Under the pieces are notes generated by a model that saw nothing but the letters and a program-made list of their open reading frames with translations, made no database searches and was not told where the DNA came from. A stretch of DNA of 64,000 bases, taken from Afipia sp. (GTDB lineage: Bacteria > Pseudomonadota > Alphaproteobacteria > Rhizobiales > Xanthobacteraceae). A program made the translations under genes and the position numbers. Shown here piece by piece: positions 8,543 through 18,954 of the stretch; position 1 is the stretch's first letter, and every line of letters starts with the position of its first letter. The stretch is from the NCBI GenBank assembly GCA_017308575.1, contig JAFKEQ010000003.1:806001-870000 (forward strand). Direction: 5' to 3'.

Positions 8543-9541
8543 ATGGCTGGTCATCATCACAGCAATGAAGGGGTGTCGCGCGGCGCGCGCATGCTGCGCA
8601 CGGCGCTCGGCCCGGCGATCGCGCGCTATCTCGAAGACCCCGCCGTCGTCGAAGTGATGTTGAATCCCGATGGCCGGCTCTGGGTCGACCGGCTGCGCGA
8701 AGGTCTTGTCGCGACCGACGACGTGCTGATCCCGGCCGATGGCGAGCGCATCGTGCGCCTGGTTGCGCATCACGTCGGCGCGGAGGTGCATCCCGGCAGC
8801 CCGCGCGTCTCGGCCGAGCTGCCTGAGACCGGCGAGCGGTTTGAAGGGCTCTTGCCTCCTGTGGTGATGGCGCCCACTTTCGCCATCCGCAAGCCGGCGG
8901 TCGCGGTGTTCACGCTCGCCGATTACGTCGCCGCAGGCATCATGACGGCCGCGCAAGCCGACGTGCTCCGGCTCGCGGTCGAGCGGCGCAAGAACATTCT
9001 TGTCGCCGGCGGCACCTCCACCGGCAAGACGACCCTGACGAACGCTTTGCTGGCGGAAGTCGCCAAGACGTCCGACCGCGTGGTGCTGATCGAGGACACC
9101 CGCGAGCTGCAATGCGCAGCGCCGAACCTTGTCGCGCTGCGCACCAAGGATGGCGTCGCTTCGCTCTCCGATCTCGTGAAGTCGTCGCTGCGGCTGCGTC
9201 CCGATCGCATTCCAGTCGGCGAGGTGAGGGGCAGCGAAGCCCTGGACCTGCTCAAGGCCTGGGGGACCGGCCATCCCGGCGGGGTCGGCACGATCCACGC
9301 CAATACCGCGCTCGGTGCGCTGCGTCGCCTGGAGCAGCTTGTGCAGGAGGCCGTCGTGACGGTGCCTCGCGCTCTCATCGCCGAGACCATCGACATCGTT
9401 GCCGTTCTCTCGGGCCGCGGCGCCGAAAGGCGCCTCGCTGAGATCGCCCATGTCGACGGGCTCGATCCAGCGACGGGCGATTACCGCACGCTCAATGCGC
9501 TGCTCCCATCCTCACACGCCGCAAAAGGAGACTCCGAATGA
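8543..9541 (+). CDS. trbB: Conjugal transfer ATPase TrbB (VirB11 family)
   Basis: 332 residues. TrbB is the hexameric secretion ATPase at the inner face of the conjugation channel. Walker A is at about 153-161 ([10 protein letters not shown]), followed by the Asp box ([11 protein letters not shown]), a Walker B region ([19 protein letters not shown]) and the His box ([14 protein letters not shown]). The ATG at 8543 is preferred over an earlier in-frame codon because GCGGGGG lies ahead. It is the first gene of an uninterrupted trb run in the usual order B-C-D-E-J-K-L-F-G-I, and its stop overlaps the trbC start (ATGA), so the operon is translationally coupled. A short hairpin lies in its leader. 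Confidence 0.96.
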   Translation: MAGHHHSNEGVSRGARMLRTALGPAIARYLEDPAVVEVMLNPDGRLWVDRLREGLVATDDVLIPADGERIVRLVAHHVGAEVHPGSPRVSAELPETGERFEGLLPPVVMAPTFAIRKPAVAVFTLADYVAAGIMTAAQADVLRLAVERRKNILVAGGTSTGKTTLTNALLAEVAKTSDRVVLIEDTRELQCAAPNLVALRTKDGVASLSDLVKSSLRLRPDRIPVGEVRGSEALDLLKAWGTGHPGGVGTIHANTALGALRRLEQLVQEAVVTVPRALIAETIDIVAVLSGRGAERRLAEIAHVDGLDPATGDYRTLNALLPSSHAAKGDSE

Positions 9542-9873
9542 TCCGACTTTCCCTGTCCCGTGTGCGCCACCGTCTTGCCGAGGCGACAGCGCTTGCCACC
9601 ATCACGCTGCTGATGGCGGCACCCGCCCATGCCTCCGGCTCTTCCATGCCGTGGGAAGAGCCCCTTCAGAAGATCCTCGAAAGCATCGAGGGGCCGGTCG
9701 CCAAGATCGTCGCGGTCATCATCATCATCACCACGGGATTGACGCTCGCCTTCGGCGACACGGCGGGCGGCTTCCGGCGGCTGGTGCAGATCGTGTTCGG
9801 CCTGTCGATCGCGTTCGCGGCCAGCTCCTTCTTTCTCAGCTTCTTCAGCTTTGGCGGCGGAGCGCTGGTCTGA
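9538..9873 (+). CDS. trbC: Conjugal transfer pilin TrbC (VirB2 family)
   Basis: 111 residues. TrbC is the precursor of the conjugative pilus subunit. It has a long signal peptide ending near AHASGSS (about 33), a hydrophobic segment at about 55-74 (KIVAVIIIITTGLTLAFG) and a second one near the C-terminus (about 83-103, IVFGLSIAFAASSFFLSFF), as expected of VirB2/TrbC pilins. It overlaps trbB by four bases, and its TGA shares its last base with the ATG of trbD. Confidence 0.94.
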   Translation: MIRLSLSRVRHRLAEATALATITLLMAAPAHASGSSMPWEEPLQKILESIEGPVAKIVAVIIIITTGLTLAFGDTAGGFRRLVQIVFGLSIAFAASSFFLSFFSFGGGALV

Positions 9874-10136
9874 TGGAGGAAGACGTCCGCGGCTTCTTCG
9901 CGCCGGTGCATCGCGCGCTCACCGAACCGATCCTGCTCGGTGGCGCCCCACGCACGGTCGCCATCGCCAACGGCACGCTCGCCGGCGCGGTCGGTCTCGG
10001 CCTGCGTCTGTGGATCGCGGGTCTTGTCATCTGGGCGATCGGGCATTTCGCGGCCGTCTGGGCCGCGAAGCGCGACGCGCAGTTCGTCGACGTCGGCCGC
10101 CGGCACCTGCGCTACCCCGCGCACATGGACGTGTGA
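9873..10136 (+). CDS. trbD: Conjugal transfer protein TrbD (VirB3 family)
   Basis: 87 residues, the usual size of VirB3/TrbD. The chain begins MEEDVRGFFAPVHRALTEP, a family-typical start, and has hydrophobic segments at about 26-45 and 48-66 (WIAGLVIWAIGHFAAVWAA). It is an inner-membrane part of the transfer channel working with TrbE. The ATG shares one base with the trbC stop. The same frame stays open far upstream, but that part is antiparallel-overlapped and belongs to trbB/trbC. Confidence 0.92.
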   Translation: MEEDVRGFFAPVHRALTEPILLGGAPRTVAIANGTLAGAVGLGLRLWIAGLVIWAIGHFAAVWAAKRDAQFVDVGRRHLRYPAHMDV

Positions 10137-10145
10137 GGTGCGCCC

Positions 10146-12641
10146 ATGCTGAACCTCGCCGAATACCGGAAAAAGAGTGCGCAGCTTGCCGACTTCCTGC
10201 CCTGGGCTGCTCTGGTCGCGCCCGGCGTCGTGCTCAACAAGGATGGCAGCTTTCAGAGAACGGCGCGCTTTCGCGGTCCCGATCTCGACAGCGCCACCCC
10301 GGCCGAGCTGGTCGGCACGACGGCGCGTCTCAACAACGCCTTGCGCCGGCTCGGCTCCGGCTGGGCGATCTTCGTCGAGGCGCAGCGTCATCCCGCCACC
10401 GACTACCCGGAAAGCCTGTTTCCGGAACCTGCGCCCGCGCTGCTCGACATCGAGCGCCGCGAGCAGTTCGAGGACTCGGGCGTCCTGTTCGAGTCGAGCT
10501 ACTTCCTGACTTTCGTCTGGCTGCCACCGGCCGAGGAAGCCTCGCGCATGGAAGCCTGGCTCTACGAGGGTCGCGAGCGCGGCGGCGTCGATCCGTGGGA
10601 GCTGCTGAAAGGTTTCGTCGACCGCACCGACCGCGTCCTCAATCTCGTTGAAGGCTTCGTGCCGGAAGCGGACTGGCTCGATGATCCGGAGACGCTGACC
10701 TACCTGCATTCGACCATCTCGACGAAGCGGCATCGCGTGCGCGTGCCCGAGACGCCGATGCACCTCGATGCGCTCCTGGCCGATCAGCCGCTCGCCGGCG
10801 GGCTGGAGCCGCGGCTTGGCGACTTCCATGTCCGCACGCTCACCGTCATCGGATTCCCGACCACGACATTCCCTGGAATCCTCGACGACTTGAATCGACT
10901 CGCGTTCGTGTACCGCTGGTCGACGCGCGCCATCATGCTCGACAAGACCGACGCCACGCGGCTGGTGACAAAGATCAGGCGGCAGTGGTTCGCCAAGCGC
11001 AAATCGATCGCGGCCATCGTGAAGGAGGTGATGACCAACGAGGCGTCGGTGTTGATGGACACCGACGCCGCCAACAAAGCGGCCGACGCCGATGCGGCCT
11101 TGCAGGACCTCGGCTCCGACCACGTCGGCGAAGTCTATGTCACCGCGACCGTCACCGTATGGAGCGCCGATCGCACTGTCGCCGACGAGCGGCTGCGGCT
11201 GGTCGAGAAAGTCATCCAGTCCCGCGACTTCACCTGCATCGTCGAAGGCGTCAACGCCATCGAAGCCTGGCTCGGTTCGATCCCCGGACAGACCTACGCC
11301 AATGTCCGCCAGCCGCCGATCTCGACACTGAATCTCGCGCATATGATGCCGCTGTCGGCGGTCTGGGCCGGGCCGGCGCGGGACGAGCATCTCGGCGCGC
11401 CGCCCTTATTCTACGCCAAGACCGAGGGTGCCACCCCGTTCCGCTTCGCGCTCCATGTTGGCGACGTCGGTCACACCATGATCGTCGGGCCGACAGGGGC
11501 GGGGAAGTCGGTCCTGCTGGCGCTGATGGCGCTCCAGTTCCGCCGTTATCGCAATTCACAGGTCTTCGTCTTCGATTTCGGCGGCAGCATCCGCGCCGCA
11601 ACCTTGGCGATGGGCGGCGACTGGCAGGACCTCGGCGGTTCGCTCACCGACGACGCGGAACCCACATCCGTTCAACTCCAGCCGCTGGCGCTCATCCATC
11701 ACGTTCCGGAACGGGCCTGGGCCGCCGACTGGATCGTCGACATCCTCCTGCGCGAGGGCGTCACCATCACGCCGGACGTGAAGGAATACATCTGGGCCGC
11801 GCTGACCTCGCTCGCCTCGGCGCCGGTCGAGGAACGCACGATCACCGGCCTGACTGTGCTGTTGCAATCCGCGGCGCTGAAGCAGGCGCTGCGGCCATAC
11901 TGCATCGGCGGCGCGCATGGCCGATTGCTCGACGCCGAGCACGAATATCTCGGCACGGCAAACGTCCAAGCGTTCGAGACCGAAGGGCTTGTCGGCACCA
12001 AGGCGGCACCGGCAGTCCTCTCATATCTCTTTCACCGCATCGAAGCCCGCTTCGAGGGACGACCGAGCCTCCTCATCATCGACGAGGGCTGGCGCGCACT
12101 CGATGACGGCGGCTTCGCCGACAAGATCAAGGAATGGCTGAAAACGTTGCGCAAAAAGAATGTGAGCGTCGTCTTCTCCTCGCAGTCGCTCGCGGACATT
12201 GAAGCGTCACCGATTGCGCCGGTTCTGGTCGAGAGCTGCCCGACGCGCATCTTCCTTGCCAACGAGCGCGCGATCGAACCCCAGATCACAGCCGTCTATG
12301 AGCGGTTCGGGCTCAATGCCCGCCAGATCGAGATCATCGCGCGGGCGACTCCGAAGCGCGATTACTACTGTCAGTCGCGGCGCGGCAACCGGCTCTTCGA
12401 GCTTGGCCTTGGATCGGTCGCGCTGGCGCTGTGCGCATCATCCGACAAGGCCGCGCACGCGCTGATCGACGAGCTGCTCCGCGATGGCGCCCGGCCGTAT
12501 TTCCTCGAAGCATGGCTCTATGCCAACGACCTCGCCTGGGCCGCCGACCTCGTTCCCAACCTCACCAATGTCATCGACTCGTCCGCAACGGCGGACCGGC
12601 CGGTTTCCATCGAACCTAAAGAACAGGAGGCCCCGTCATGA
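10146..12641 (+). CDS. trbE: Conjugal transfer ATPase TrbE (VirB4 family)
   Basis: 831 residues, normal for VirB4/TrbE. The N-terminal 350 residues form the CagE/TrbE domain; the C-terminal ATPase carries Walker A near 445-453 (GPTGAGKSVLLAL) and Walker B near 640 (LLIIDEGW), followed by a typical FSSQSLADIEAS segment. It powers pilus assembly and substrate transfer at the inner membrane. A GAGGT ribosome site precedes the ATG. The stop overlaps the trbJ start (ATGA). Confidence 0.97.
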   Translation: MLNLAEYRKKSAQLADFLPWAALVAPGVVLNKDGSFQRTARFRGPDLDSATPAELVGTTARLNNALRRLGSGWAIFVEAQRHPATDYPESLFPEPAPALLDIERREQFEDSGVLFESSYFLTFVWLPPAEEASRMEAWLYEGRERGGVDPWELLKGFVDRTDRVLNLVEGFVPEADWLDDPETLTYLHSTISTKRHRVRVPETPMHLDALLADQPLAGGLEPRLGDFHVRTLTVIGFPTTTFPGILDDLNRLAFVYRWSTRAIMLDKTDATRLVTKIRRQWFAKRKSIAAIVKEVMTNEASVLMDTDAANKAADADAALQDLGSDHVGEVYVTATVTVWSADRTVADERLRLVEKVIQSRDFTCIVEGVNAIEAWLGSIPGQTYANVRQPPISTLNLAHMMPLSAVWAGPARDEHLGAPPLFYAKTEGATPFRFALHVGDVGHTMIVGPTGAGKSVLLALMALQFRRYRNSQVFVFDFGGSIRAATLAMGGDWQDLGGSLTDDAEPTSVQLQPLALIHHVPERAWAADWIVDILLREGVTITPDVKEYIWAALTSLASAPVEERTITGLTVLLQSAALKQALRPYCIGGAHGRLLDAEHEYLGTANVQAFETEGLVGTKAAPAVLSYLFHRIEARFEGRPSLLIIDEGWRALDDGGFADKIKEWLKTLRKKNVSVVFSSQSLADIEASPIAPVLVESCPTRIFLANERAIEPQITAVYERFGLNARQIEIIARATPKRDYYCQSRRGNRLFELGLGSVALALCASSDKAAHALIDELLRDGARPYFLEAWLYANDLAWAADLVPNLTNVIDSSATADRPVSIEPKEQEAPS

Positions 12642-13387
12642 TCCTATCAGTATCCCGCTCGCGCTATCTCAGCTCGATTGCCGCAGGTGCGTTGGCGATC
12701 GGCATTGCGTTGAGCAACGCCCCGGCCTCAGCGCAGATCGTGTTCGACCCGTCGAACTATGCGCAGAACGTCCTGACCGCCGCGCGCGCCTTGCAGCAGA
12801 TCAACAACCAGATCACCTCGCTCGCCAATCAGGCGCAGATGCTGATGAACCAGGCGAAGCAACTCGCCAGCCTTCCGACCTCGGTTCTCTCACAGATCGA
12901 GGGCAACTTCACGGAGATGAAGCGGCTGATGGGCGAGGCCGAGCGGCTTGCCTACAATGTCAGCAATATCGAATCGCAGTTCTCGTCGACCTTCCAGAAT
13001 TTCGCGGTCGGCAAATCCGACGCCCAGCTCATCGCCTCCGCACGCGAGCGATGGCAGCAATCGCTTTCGGCTTACGAGCACTCGCTGAAGGCGGGCGCGA
13101 CCGCCGTGCAGAATCTCGACAGCACGCGCACGCAGACCAGCACGTTGGTCAACACCAGCCAATCGGCGGTCGGCGTCCTTCAGGCGACGCAGGCCGGCAA
13201 TCAGCTTCTCGGCGTCCAGACCAGCCAGCTCGCCGATCTCACCTCGATGTTGGCGGCGCAGGGACGGGCCAACGCTCTGGAAAAGTCGCGACAGGCCGCC
13301 GCGCAGGAGCAGGCGCGCGAGCAATTCGGCCGCTTCCTGACGGGCAGCAGCTACACGCCCACCACCGTCCGCATGTTCCACGACTGA
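12638..13387 (+). CDS. trbJ: Conjugal transfer protein TrbJ (VirB5 family)
   Basis: 249 residues. A signal peptide (about 1-31, ending SNAPASAQ) leads into a helical, glutamine-rich chain typical of TrbJ/VirB5 (LQQINNQITSLANQAQMLM; KQLASLPTSVLSQIEGNF). VirB5-type proteins sit at the pilus tip or help pilus assembly. It overlaps trbE by four bases and lies ahead of a short trbK-like gene. Confidence 0.95.
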   Translation: MILSVSRSRYLSSIAAGALAIGIALSNAPASAQIVFDPSNYAQNVLTAARALQQINNQITSLANQAQMLMNQAKQLASLPTSVLSQIEGNFTEMKRLMGEAERLAYNVSNIESQFSSTFQNFAVGKSDAQLIASARERWQQSLSAYEHSLKAGATAVQNLDSTRTQTSTLVNTSQSAVGVLQATQAGNQLLGVQTSQLADLTSMLAAQGRANALEKSRQAAAQEQAREQFGRFLTGSSYTPTTVRMFHD

Positions 13388-13397
13388 GAGCGCGAAC

Positions 13398-13664
13398 ATG
13401 GATTGGAAGCTCGCCGCCAGGGTCGTTGCCGTTCTTGCCGTCGCCGTCGTCATGGTGGCGTGCGCCATTGCATTGCGTCCTGATGCGGCCGACGAACCTC
13501 CGCCTCCGCCTGTTCAGTCGCAGAGCGGTGAGCCCGCATCAAGCGAATTGCTCCGTTGCCGCGAGATCGGCGCCGCCGCGCTCGACGACGCCGGTTGCAA
13601 GAAAGCATGGGCCGACAGCCGCCGTCATTTCCTTGAAGGCAGCGCGGAGCGGTCGCGGCCATGA
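13398..13664 (+). CDS. TrbK-like entry-exclusion protein
   Basis: 88 residues, in the trbK slot between trbJ and trbL. One hydrophobic N-terminal segment (about 5-27) ends with a cysteine in VMVACAIAL that could be a lipid-attachment site, followed by a proline-rich spacer and a conserved-looking CREIGAAALDDAGCKKAW segment with two cysteines and a W, as in the alternative TrbK proteins annotated in alphaproteobacterial trb clusters. Such proteins are thought to block entry of a second copy of the same element. Its stop overlaps trbL (ATGA). Confidence 0.82.
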   Translation: MDWKLAARVVAVLAVAVVMVACAIALRPDAADEPPPPPVQSQSGEPASSELLRCREIGAAALDDAGCKKAWADSRRHFLEGSAERSRP

Positions 13665-15010
13665 ACACGGGCGTCATCGACCGCTTTCTGGAGACCTTTA
13701 CCCGCTACATCGACAGCGGGTTCGGCCTGCTCGGCGGCGAGATCGGATTCCTCACATCGACGCTGATCGTGATCGACATCACGTTGGCGGGCCTGTTCTG
13801 GGCCTGGGGCGCTGATGAAGACGTGATTGCGCGTCTCATCAAGAAGACGCTTTACATCGGCGTCTTCGTCTTCATCATCGGCAATTTCAACAATCTCGCC
13901 GGCATCGTTTTCCAGTCCTTCAGCGGTCTCGGGCTGAAGGCCGGCGGATCGTCGCTCACAGCCGAGACCTTGCTTCAGCCCGGTCGCGTTGCGCAGGTCG
14001 GCATCGACGCCGGCAATCCCATCCTCAAGGCCGCCGGCGACCTGATGGGCTACATCTCCTTCTTCGAAAACTTCGTACAGATTATGGTGCTGATGATCGC
14101 CTGGGCGATCGTGCTCATCGCCTTCTTCATTCTCGCGGTCCAGATCTTCGTCACGCTGATCGAGTTCAAGCTGACCACGCTCGCGGGCTTCGTGCTGATC
14201 CCGTTCGCGCTGTTCAACAAGACTGCGTTCCTCGCCGAAAAGGTGCTCGGCAACATCGTCGCCTCCGGCGTCAAGATTCTTGTGCTCGCGGTCATTGTCG
14301 GCATCGGCTCCGGCCTGTTCAGCGAGTTCACCTCCGGATTCTCGGGCACGCCGACGATCACCGACGCGCTGGCGCTCGTGCTCGGCGCGCTCTCGCTGAT
14401 GGGACTGTCGATCTTCGGCCCCGGCATCGCCACCGGCCTGGTCTCCGGCGCGCCACAACTCGGCGCGGGCGCCGCCGTTGGCACCGGACTAGCCGCCGCG
14501 GGCATCGGCGCGGCCGGTGTCATGGGAGCTGGCGCGGCCTTGGGTGGAGGCGCCGCCGCAGTCGGAGCTAGCGGACGTATGACGGCCGCAGCGGCGCGCG
14601 GCGGCGCGCATCTCGCCGGCGCCACATCCGGCGCGTATAGCGGCGGCGCATCAGGCCATGCCGGCATGGGCGCCGTGGCTGGCGGTCTCGGCGGTGTCGC
14701 CAAGGCCGGCGCTTCCGCTGCGATCCAGCCGGTGCGCCAGGCCGCGTCGCGTGCGGCAGCTTCCCTCAAATCCAGCTACGCCGCCGGCCGCGCTGCGACC
14801 ACGGGCGGACAATCTTCGCCGGCAGCGGCCGCGGGCGCTTCGACCACTCAATCGCCGTCGGCATCTGGCGCGCCGCCGGCCTGGGCCGCGCGCATGAAGC
14901 GCAGCCAGACCATGAGCCACGGCGCAACCGCCGCTGCCCATGCCGTGCGCTCCGGCGATCACGGCGGCGGATCGATGTCCGTTTCCCTTCATCAGGATGA
15001 CCACAAATGA
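13661..15010 (+). CDS. trbL: Conjugal transfer protein TrbL (VirB6 family)
   Basis: 449 residues. The N-terminal 280 residues contain about six membrane segments (for example about 32-52, 68-88, 140-170 and 235-255) in the VirB6/TrbL layout. The last 150 residues are a low-complexity Ala/Gly tail (repeats of AAGIGAAGVMGAGAALGG type), normal for TrbL. TrbL is a polytopic inner-membrane component of the mating pore. It overlaps both neighbours by four bases. Confidence 0.95.
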   Translation: MNTGVIDRFLETFTRYIDSGFGLLGGEIGFLTSTLIVIDITLAGLFWAWGADEDVIARLIKKTLYIGVFVFIIGNFNNLAGIVFQSFSGLGLKAGGSSLTAETLLQPGRVAQVGIDAGNPILKAAGDLMGYISFFENFVQIMVLMIAWAIVLIAFFILAVQIFVTLIEFKLTTLAGFVLIPFALFNKTAFLAEKVLGNIVASGVKILVLAVIVGIGSGLFSEFTSGFSGTPTITDALALVLGALSLMGLSIFGPGIATGLVSGAPQLGAGAAVGTGLAAAGIGAAGVMGAGAALGGGAAAVGASGRMTAAAARGGAHLAGATSGAYSGGASGHAGMGAVAGGLGGVAKAGASAAIQPVRQAASRAAASLKSSYAAGRAATTGGQSSPAAAAGASTTQSPSASGAPPAWAARMKRSQTMSHGATAAAHAVRSGDHGGGSMSVSLHQDDHK

Positions 15011-15689
15011 ATCTCTTTCGCCGACCTTCGGTGCGCTACGCGCGCACGCCCGAACCCGAAACCCCGTATCTCAAAGCCGCGCAAGTCTGGGACGAGCGCA
15101 TTGGTTCTGCGCGCGTGCAGGCCAAGAACTGGCGCTTGATGGCTTTCGGCTCGCTGGCGCTCGCCGGCAGCTTCGCGGCTGCGTTGGTCTGGCAATCGAC
15201 GCAAGGCACCGTCGTTCCCTGGGTGGTGCAGGTCGACAAGTTCGGCGAAGCGCAGGCGGTGGCGTCTGCCGTTTCCGACTATAGGCCGACCGATCCGCAG
15301 ATCGCGTGGCATCTGGCGCGCTTCATCGAGCAGGTGCGCAGCATTCCGGCCGATCCGGTCATCGTGCGCCAAAATTGGCTCCGCGCCTACGACTACACGA
15401 CCGATCGCGGCGCGATCGCACTCAACGACTACGCACGCGGCAATGATCCGTTCACGAAGGTCAGCAAGCAGCAAGTCTCCGTCGAGATATCGAGCGTCAT
15501 CCGCGCCTCGCCGGAGAGCTTTCGCATCGCCTGGCTGGAACGTCGTTACGAGAACGGCCAGCTCTCCGGCACTGAACGCTGGACCGCCATCCTGACCGTC
15601 GTGATCCAGGCGCCGCGCAGCGCCGACAAGCTGCGCGCCAATCCGCTCGGTGTGTTCGTCAACGCAATCAACTGGTCGAAGGAGATGGG

Positions 15690-15693
<4 letters not shown>
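15007..15693 (+). CDS. trbF: Conjugal transfer protein TrbF (VirB8 family)
   Basis: 228 residues. A short cytoplasmic N-terminus with the family segment ETPYLKAAQVWDERIGSARV is followed by one transmembrane helix (about 46-66) and a periplasmic VirB8-like domain. Near the C-terminus comes RTWTAI-like TERWTAILTVVIQAP and NPLGVFVNAINWSKE, characteristic of TrbF. It bridges inner and outer parts of the channel. Overlaps trbL and trbG by four bases each. Confidence 0.95.
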
Positions 15694-16714
<1,021 letters not shown>

Positions 16715-16715
<1 letters not shown>

Positions 16716-17926
16716 TGACCGACGCACAGAATCCGCCTCCCGGCGACGTCCGCGCCGAACTGCGCTTGCGGCCTGAGCAGCCGCGCGTCACGCGACTGTC
16801 GCGCAAGGTGCTCATCACCCTCGGCGGCGTCAGCGCCGTCGCCATCATGGCCGCGCTGTTCTGGGCGCTTGATGCCAACCGGCGCGCCAGTCAGTCGCCC
16901 AACGAACTCTACAACACCGAGAACCGCACGCCGGCGGACGGACTCGCCGGCTTGCCGAAGGATTACACCGGCGTTCCCAAGCTCGGCCCCGCGTTGCCGG
17001 GCGACCTGGGGCGTCCAATCCTGAGTGCGCAGGATGAAGGCAAGCCCGTCATCGCGCCGGATATAAGAACGCCGCGTGCCGATCCGGCTGAACAGCGCCG
17101 TCTTGCCGAAATCGAAGCCGCGCGCGTCGCCAAGGTGTTCACCGACAGCCGCGGCGTGCAAGCATCGGTCACACCAACGGCCGCTGCCGTCGGCCGTATC
17201 GATCCGACGACGGGCCTCACGTTGCCGACCGAAACGCCGCCGCTCGATCCCGGCGCTGCGCAGAACATACAGGATCGCAAGCTCGCCTTCGTCAATGCCG
17301 CCGTCGATCGCCGCACCGTCACGCCTGACCGCGTGCAGGAGAAGGCTTCGCCCTACGTCGTGCAGGCCGGCACTGTCATTCCCGCCGCGCTGATTACCGG
17401 CATCAAGTCCGATCTGCCCGGAACGATCACCGCGCAGGTGACGGAGCAGGTTTACGACACCCCGACCGGCAAGCAGCTTCTCATTCCGCAGGGCGCGCGG
17501 CTGATCGGCCAGTACGACAGCCAGGTCGCGTTCGGGCAGTCGCGCGTGTTGCTGGTCTGGAATCGCATCATCATGCCCAACGGCACGTCAATCGTGCTGG
17601 AGCGGCAGCCGGGCGCGGACGCCCAAGGCTATTCCGGGCTCGAGGATGACGTCGACTATCATTGGGGCCAGCTCTTCAGGGCCGCGATCCTGTCGACCTT
17701 GCTCGGCGTCGGCACCGAGATCGGCGCCAGCAACAATGAGAACGAGATCGCGCGCGCGATCCGTCAGAGCAGCCAGGACACCGCGTCCGATGTCGGCCGC
17801 CAGATCATCCGCCGCCAGCTCAACATTCAGCCGACGCTCACCATCCGGCCGGGCTTCCCCGTCCGCGTGATCGTCAATCGCGACTTGATATTGCAGCCCT
17901 ACGGGGCGGCGAAGGAGCCGTCATGA
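16715..17926 (+). CDS. trbI: Conjugal transfer protein TrbI (VirB10 family)
   Basis: 403 residues. A cytoplasmic N-terminus, one transmembrane helix (about 32-52), a proline-rich spacer and a C-terminal VirB10/TrbI beta domain beginning near VQAGTVIPAALITGI (about 215). The segment QLLIPQGARLIGQYDSQVAFGQ is typical. It spans from the inner to the outer membrane and opens the channel. Its stop overlaps the DUF2274 gene by four bases. Confidence 0.96.
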
Positions 17927-18159
17927 CCAAGCTCAGACTCTCGCCCCTTCCCGACGACAAGCCGGTCAAGATCACGGTCGAACTGCCGGCGGCCGTCCAC
18001 CGTGATCTTGTTGCTTATGCCGAAATTCTGGCGAAGACCAATGCTGAAGCCACCGCGCCCGATCCGATCAAACTCATTGCGCCCATGCTGCAGCGCTTCA
18101 TGGCGACAGATAAGGCATTCCGAAAGGCGAGGACGCAGCTTCGGCAGACCGAGGCATAG
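17923..18159 (+). CDS. DUF2274 protein, last gene of the trb operon
   Basis: 78 residues. The chain (KLRLSPLPDDKPVKITVEL; VHRDLVAYAEIL; DPIKLIAPMLQRFMATD) matches the small DUF2274 proteins that regularly follow trbI in alphaproteobacterial conjugative islands. Their role is not established; the KITVELP strand followed by helices looks like a ribbon-helix-helix-type DNA-binding protein, which would suit an autoregulator. It overlaps trbI by four bases. Confidence 0.85.
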   Translation: MTKLRLSPLPDDKPVKITVELPAAVHRDLVAYAEILAKTNAEATAPDPIKLIAPMLQRFMATDKAFRKARTQLRQTEA

Positions 18160-18357
18160 CCGGTGTGAGGCAACGACATCGATCGGCAGCTTGACTCTAG
18201 ACGTTACTTCAATGAAGCGGCCGGCCAGCCGCAGAACGCGCCACGCCTATGCTCTCCTTGCAGATCCTCTCACAAGCTATACGTCAGGGTGCGACGATCG
18301 CTCTCACAGGGGAAACTCTTTATCGGATGAGATGCCATCACTTCGAAGGCCAAACGC

Positions 18358-18764
18358 ATGAGCAGAGCTTTTATCCGCGAGCAAGACGTCGAAACCTTCG
18401 AGCCGCTGCCTGACAGGCCCGTCTCGGAGCAGCCGAATGATGTCACCTCGGGGGCATGGCGCAGATCGAGGCGAAAATTCAGGTAGAGCAGGAAGCGTTC
18501 GCCAAGGCGCAAGCGAGCGCTGACCGCGCAGCGATGGCCGCCGCGTCGCGTGAGTTGCGCTATTGGAATAGCCGCCGCGCCACGGCCCGCGTCGTCGCCG
18601 TTTGCCAGATTGGCGATGAGGTCCGGTTTGGAAGCACGGTCACAATCATCCGTGATGACGGTCGGCAACAGACCTTCCGCATCGTTGGAGGAGACGAAGC
18701 GGACCCGTCAAACGGGACGATTTCGCATGTCTCACCACTTGCGCGCGCGCTCTTCGGCAAATAG
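18358..18764 (+). pseudogene. GreA/GreB-family elongation-factor-like gene with a one-base frameshift
   Basis: The first 32 codons (MSRAFIREQDVETFEPLPDRP...NDVTSG) are in one frame. The rest, beginning MAQIEAKIQVEQEAFAKAQ, is in the -1 frame and ends with the family hallmarks FGSTVTIIRDDGRQQTFRIVG, DEADPSNGTISHVSPLA and RALFGK. The two frames meet at a run of five G at 18450-18454. One extra G, or a -1 ribosomal slip there, joins them as ...T-S-G-G-M-A-Q-I-E, which is what intact relatives look like. The second part alone (from ATG 18456, 102 aa) lacks most of the N-terminus. Relatives are small stand-alone GreA-like proteins common on conjugative islands. It may be a real mutation, a sequencing error in the homopolymer, or programmed slippage. 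Confidence 0.75.
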
Positions 18765-18954
18765 GTTGGAGATGTGGGACAACTGGCGGGTCGGGACATC
18801 GAGGTTGTTGCCGTGACGGCGGGCTGACTTCGCGCCATTGGTCGTGTCTGGTCACCCCGCGTATTGGCGCCTCGCGCAAGCCCTCCGCTGACGACTCTAC
18901 CATTAACTCGTCAGATATGACTATAAAATAAAACTTATTCATCAAATGTGATGG

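Noticed and set aside
9666..11390. A 574-codon minus-strand frame across trbC-trbE
   Set aside because: It is an antisense shadow of high-GC coding DNA; the plus strand carries intact, motif-bearing trb genes.
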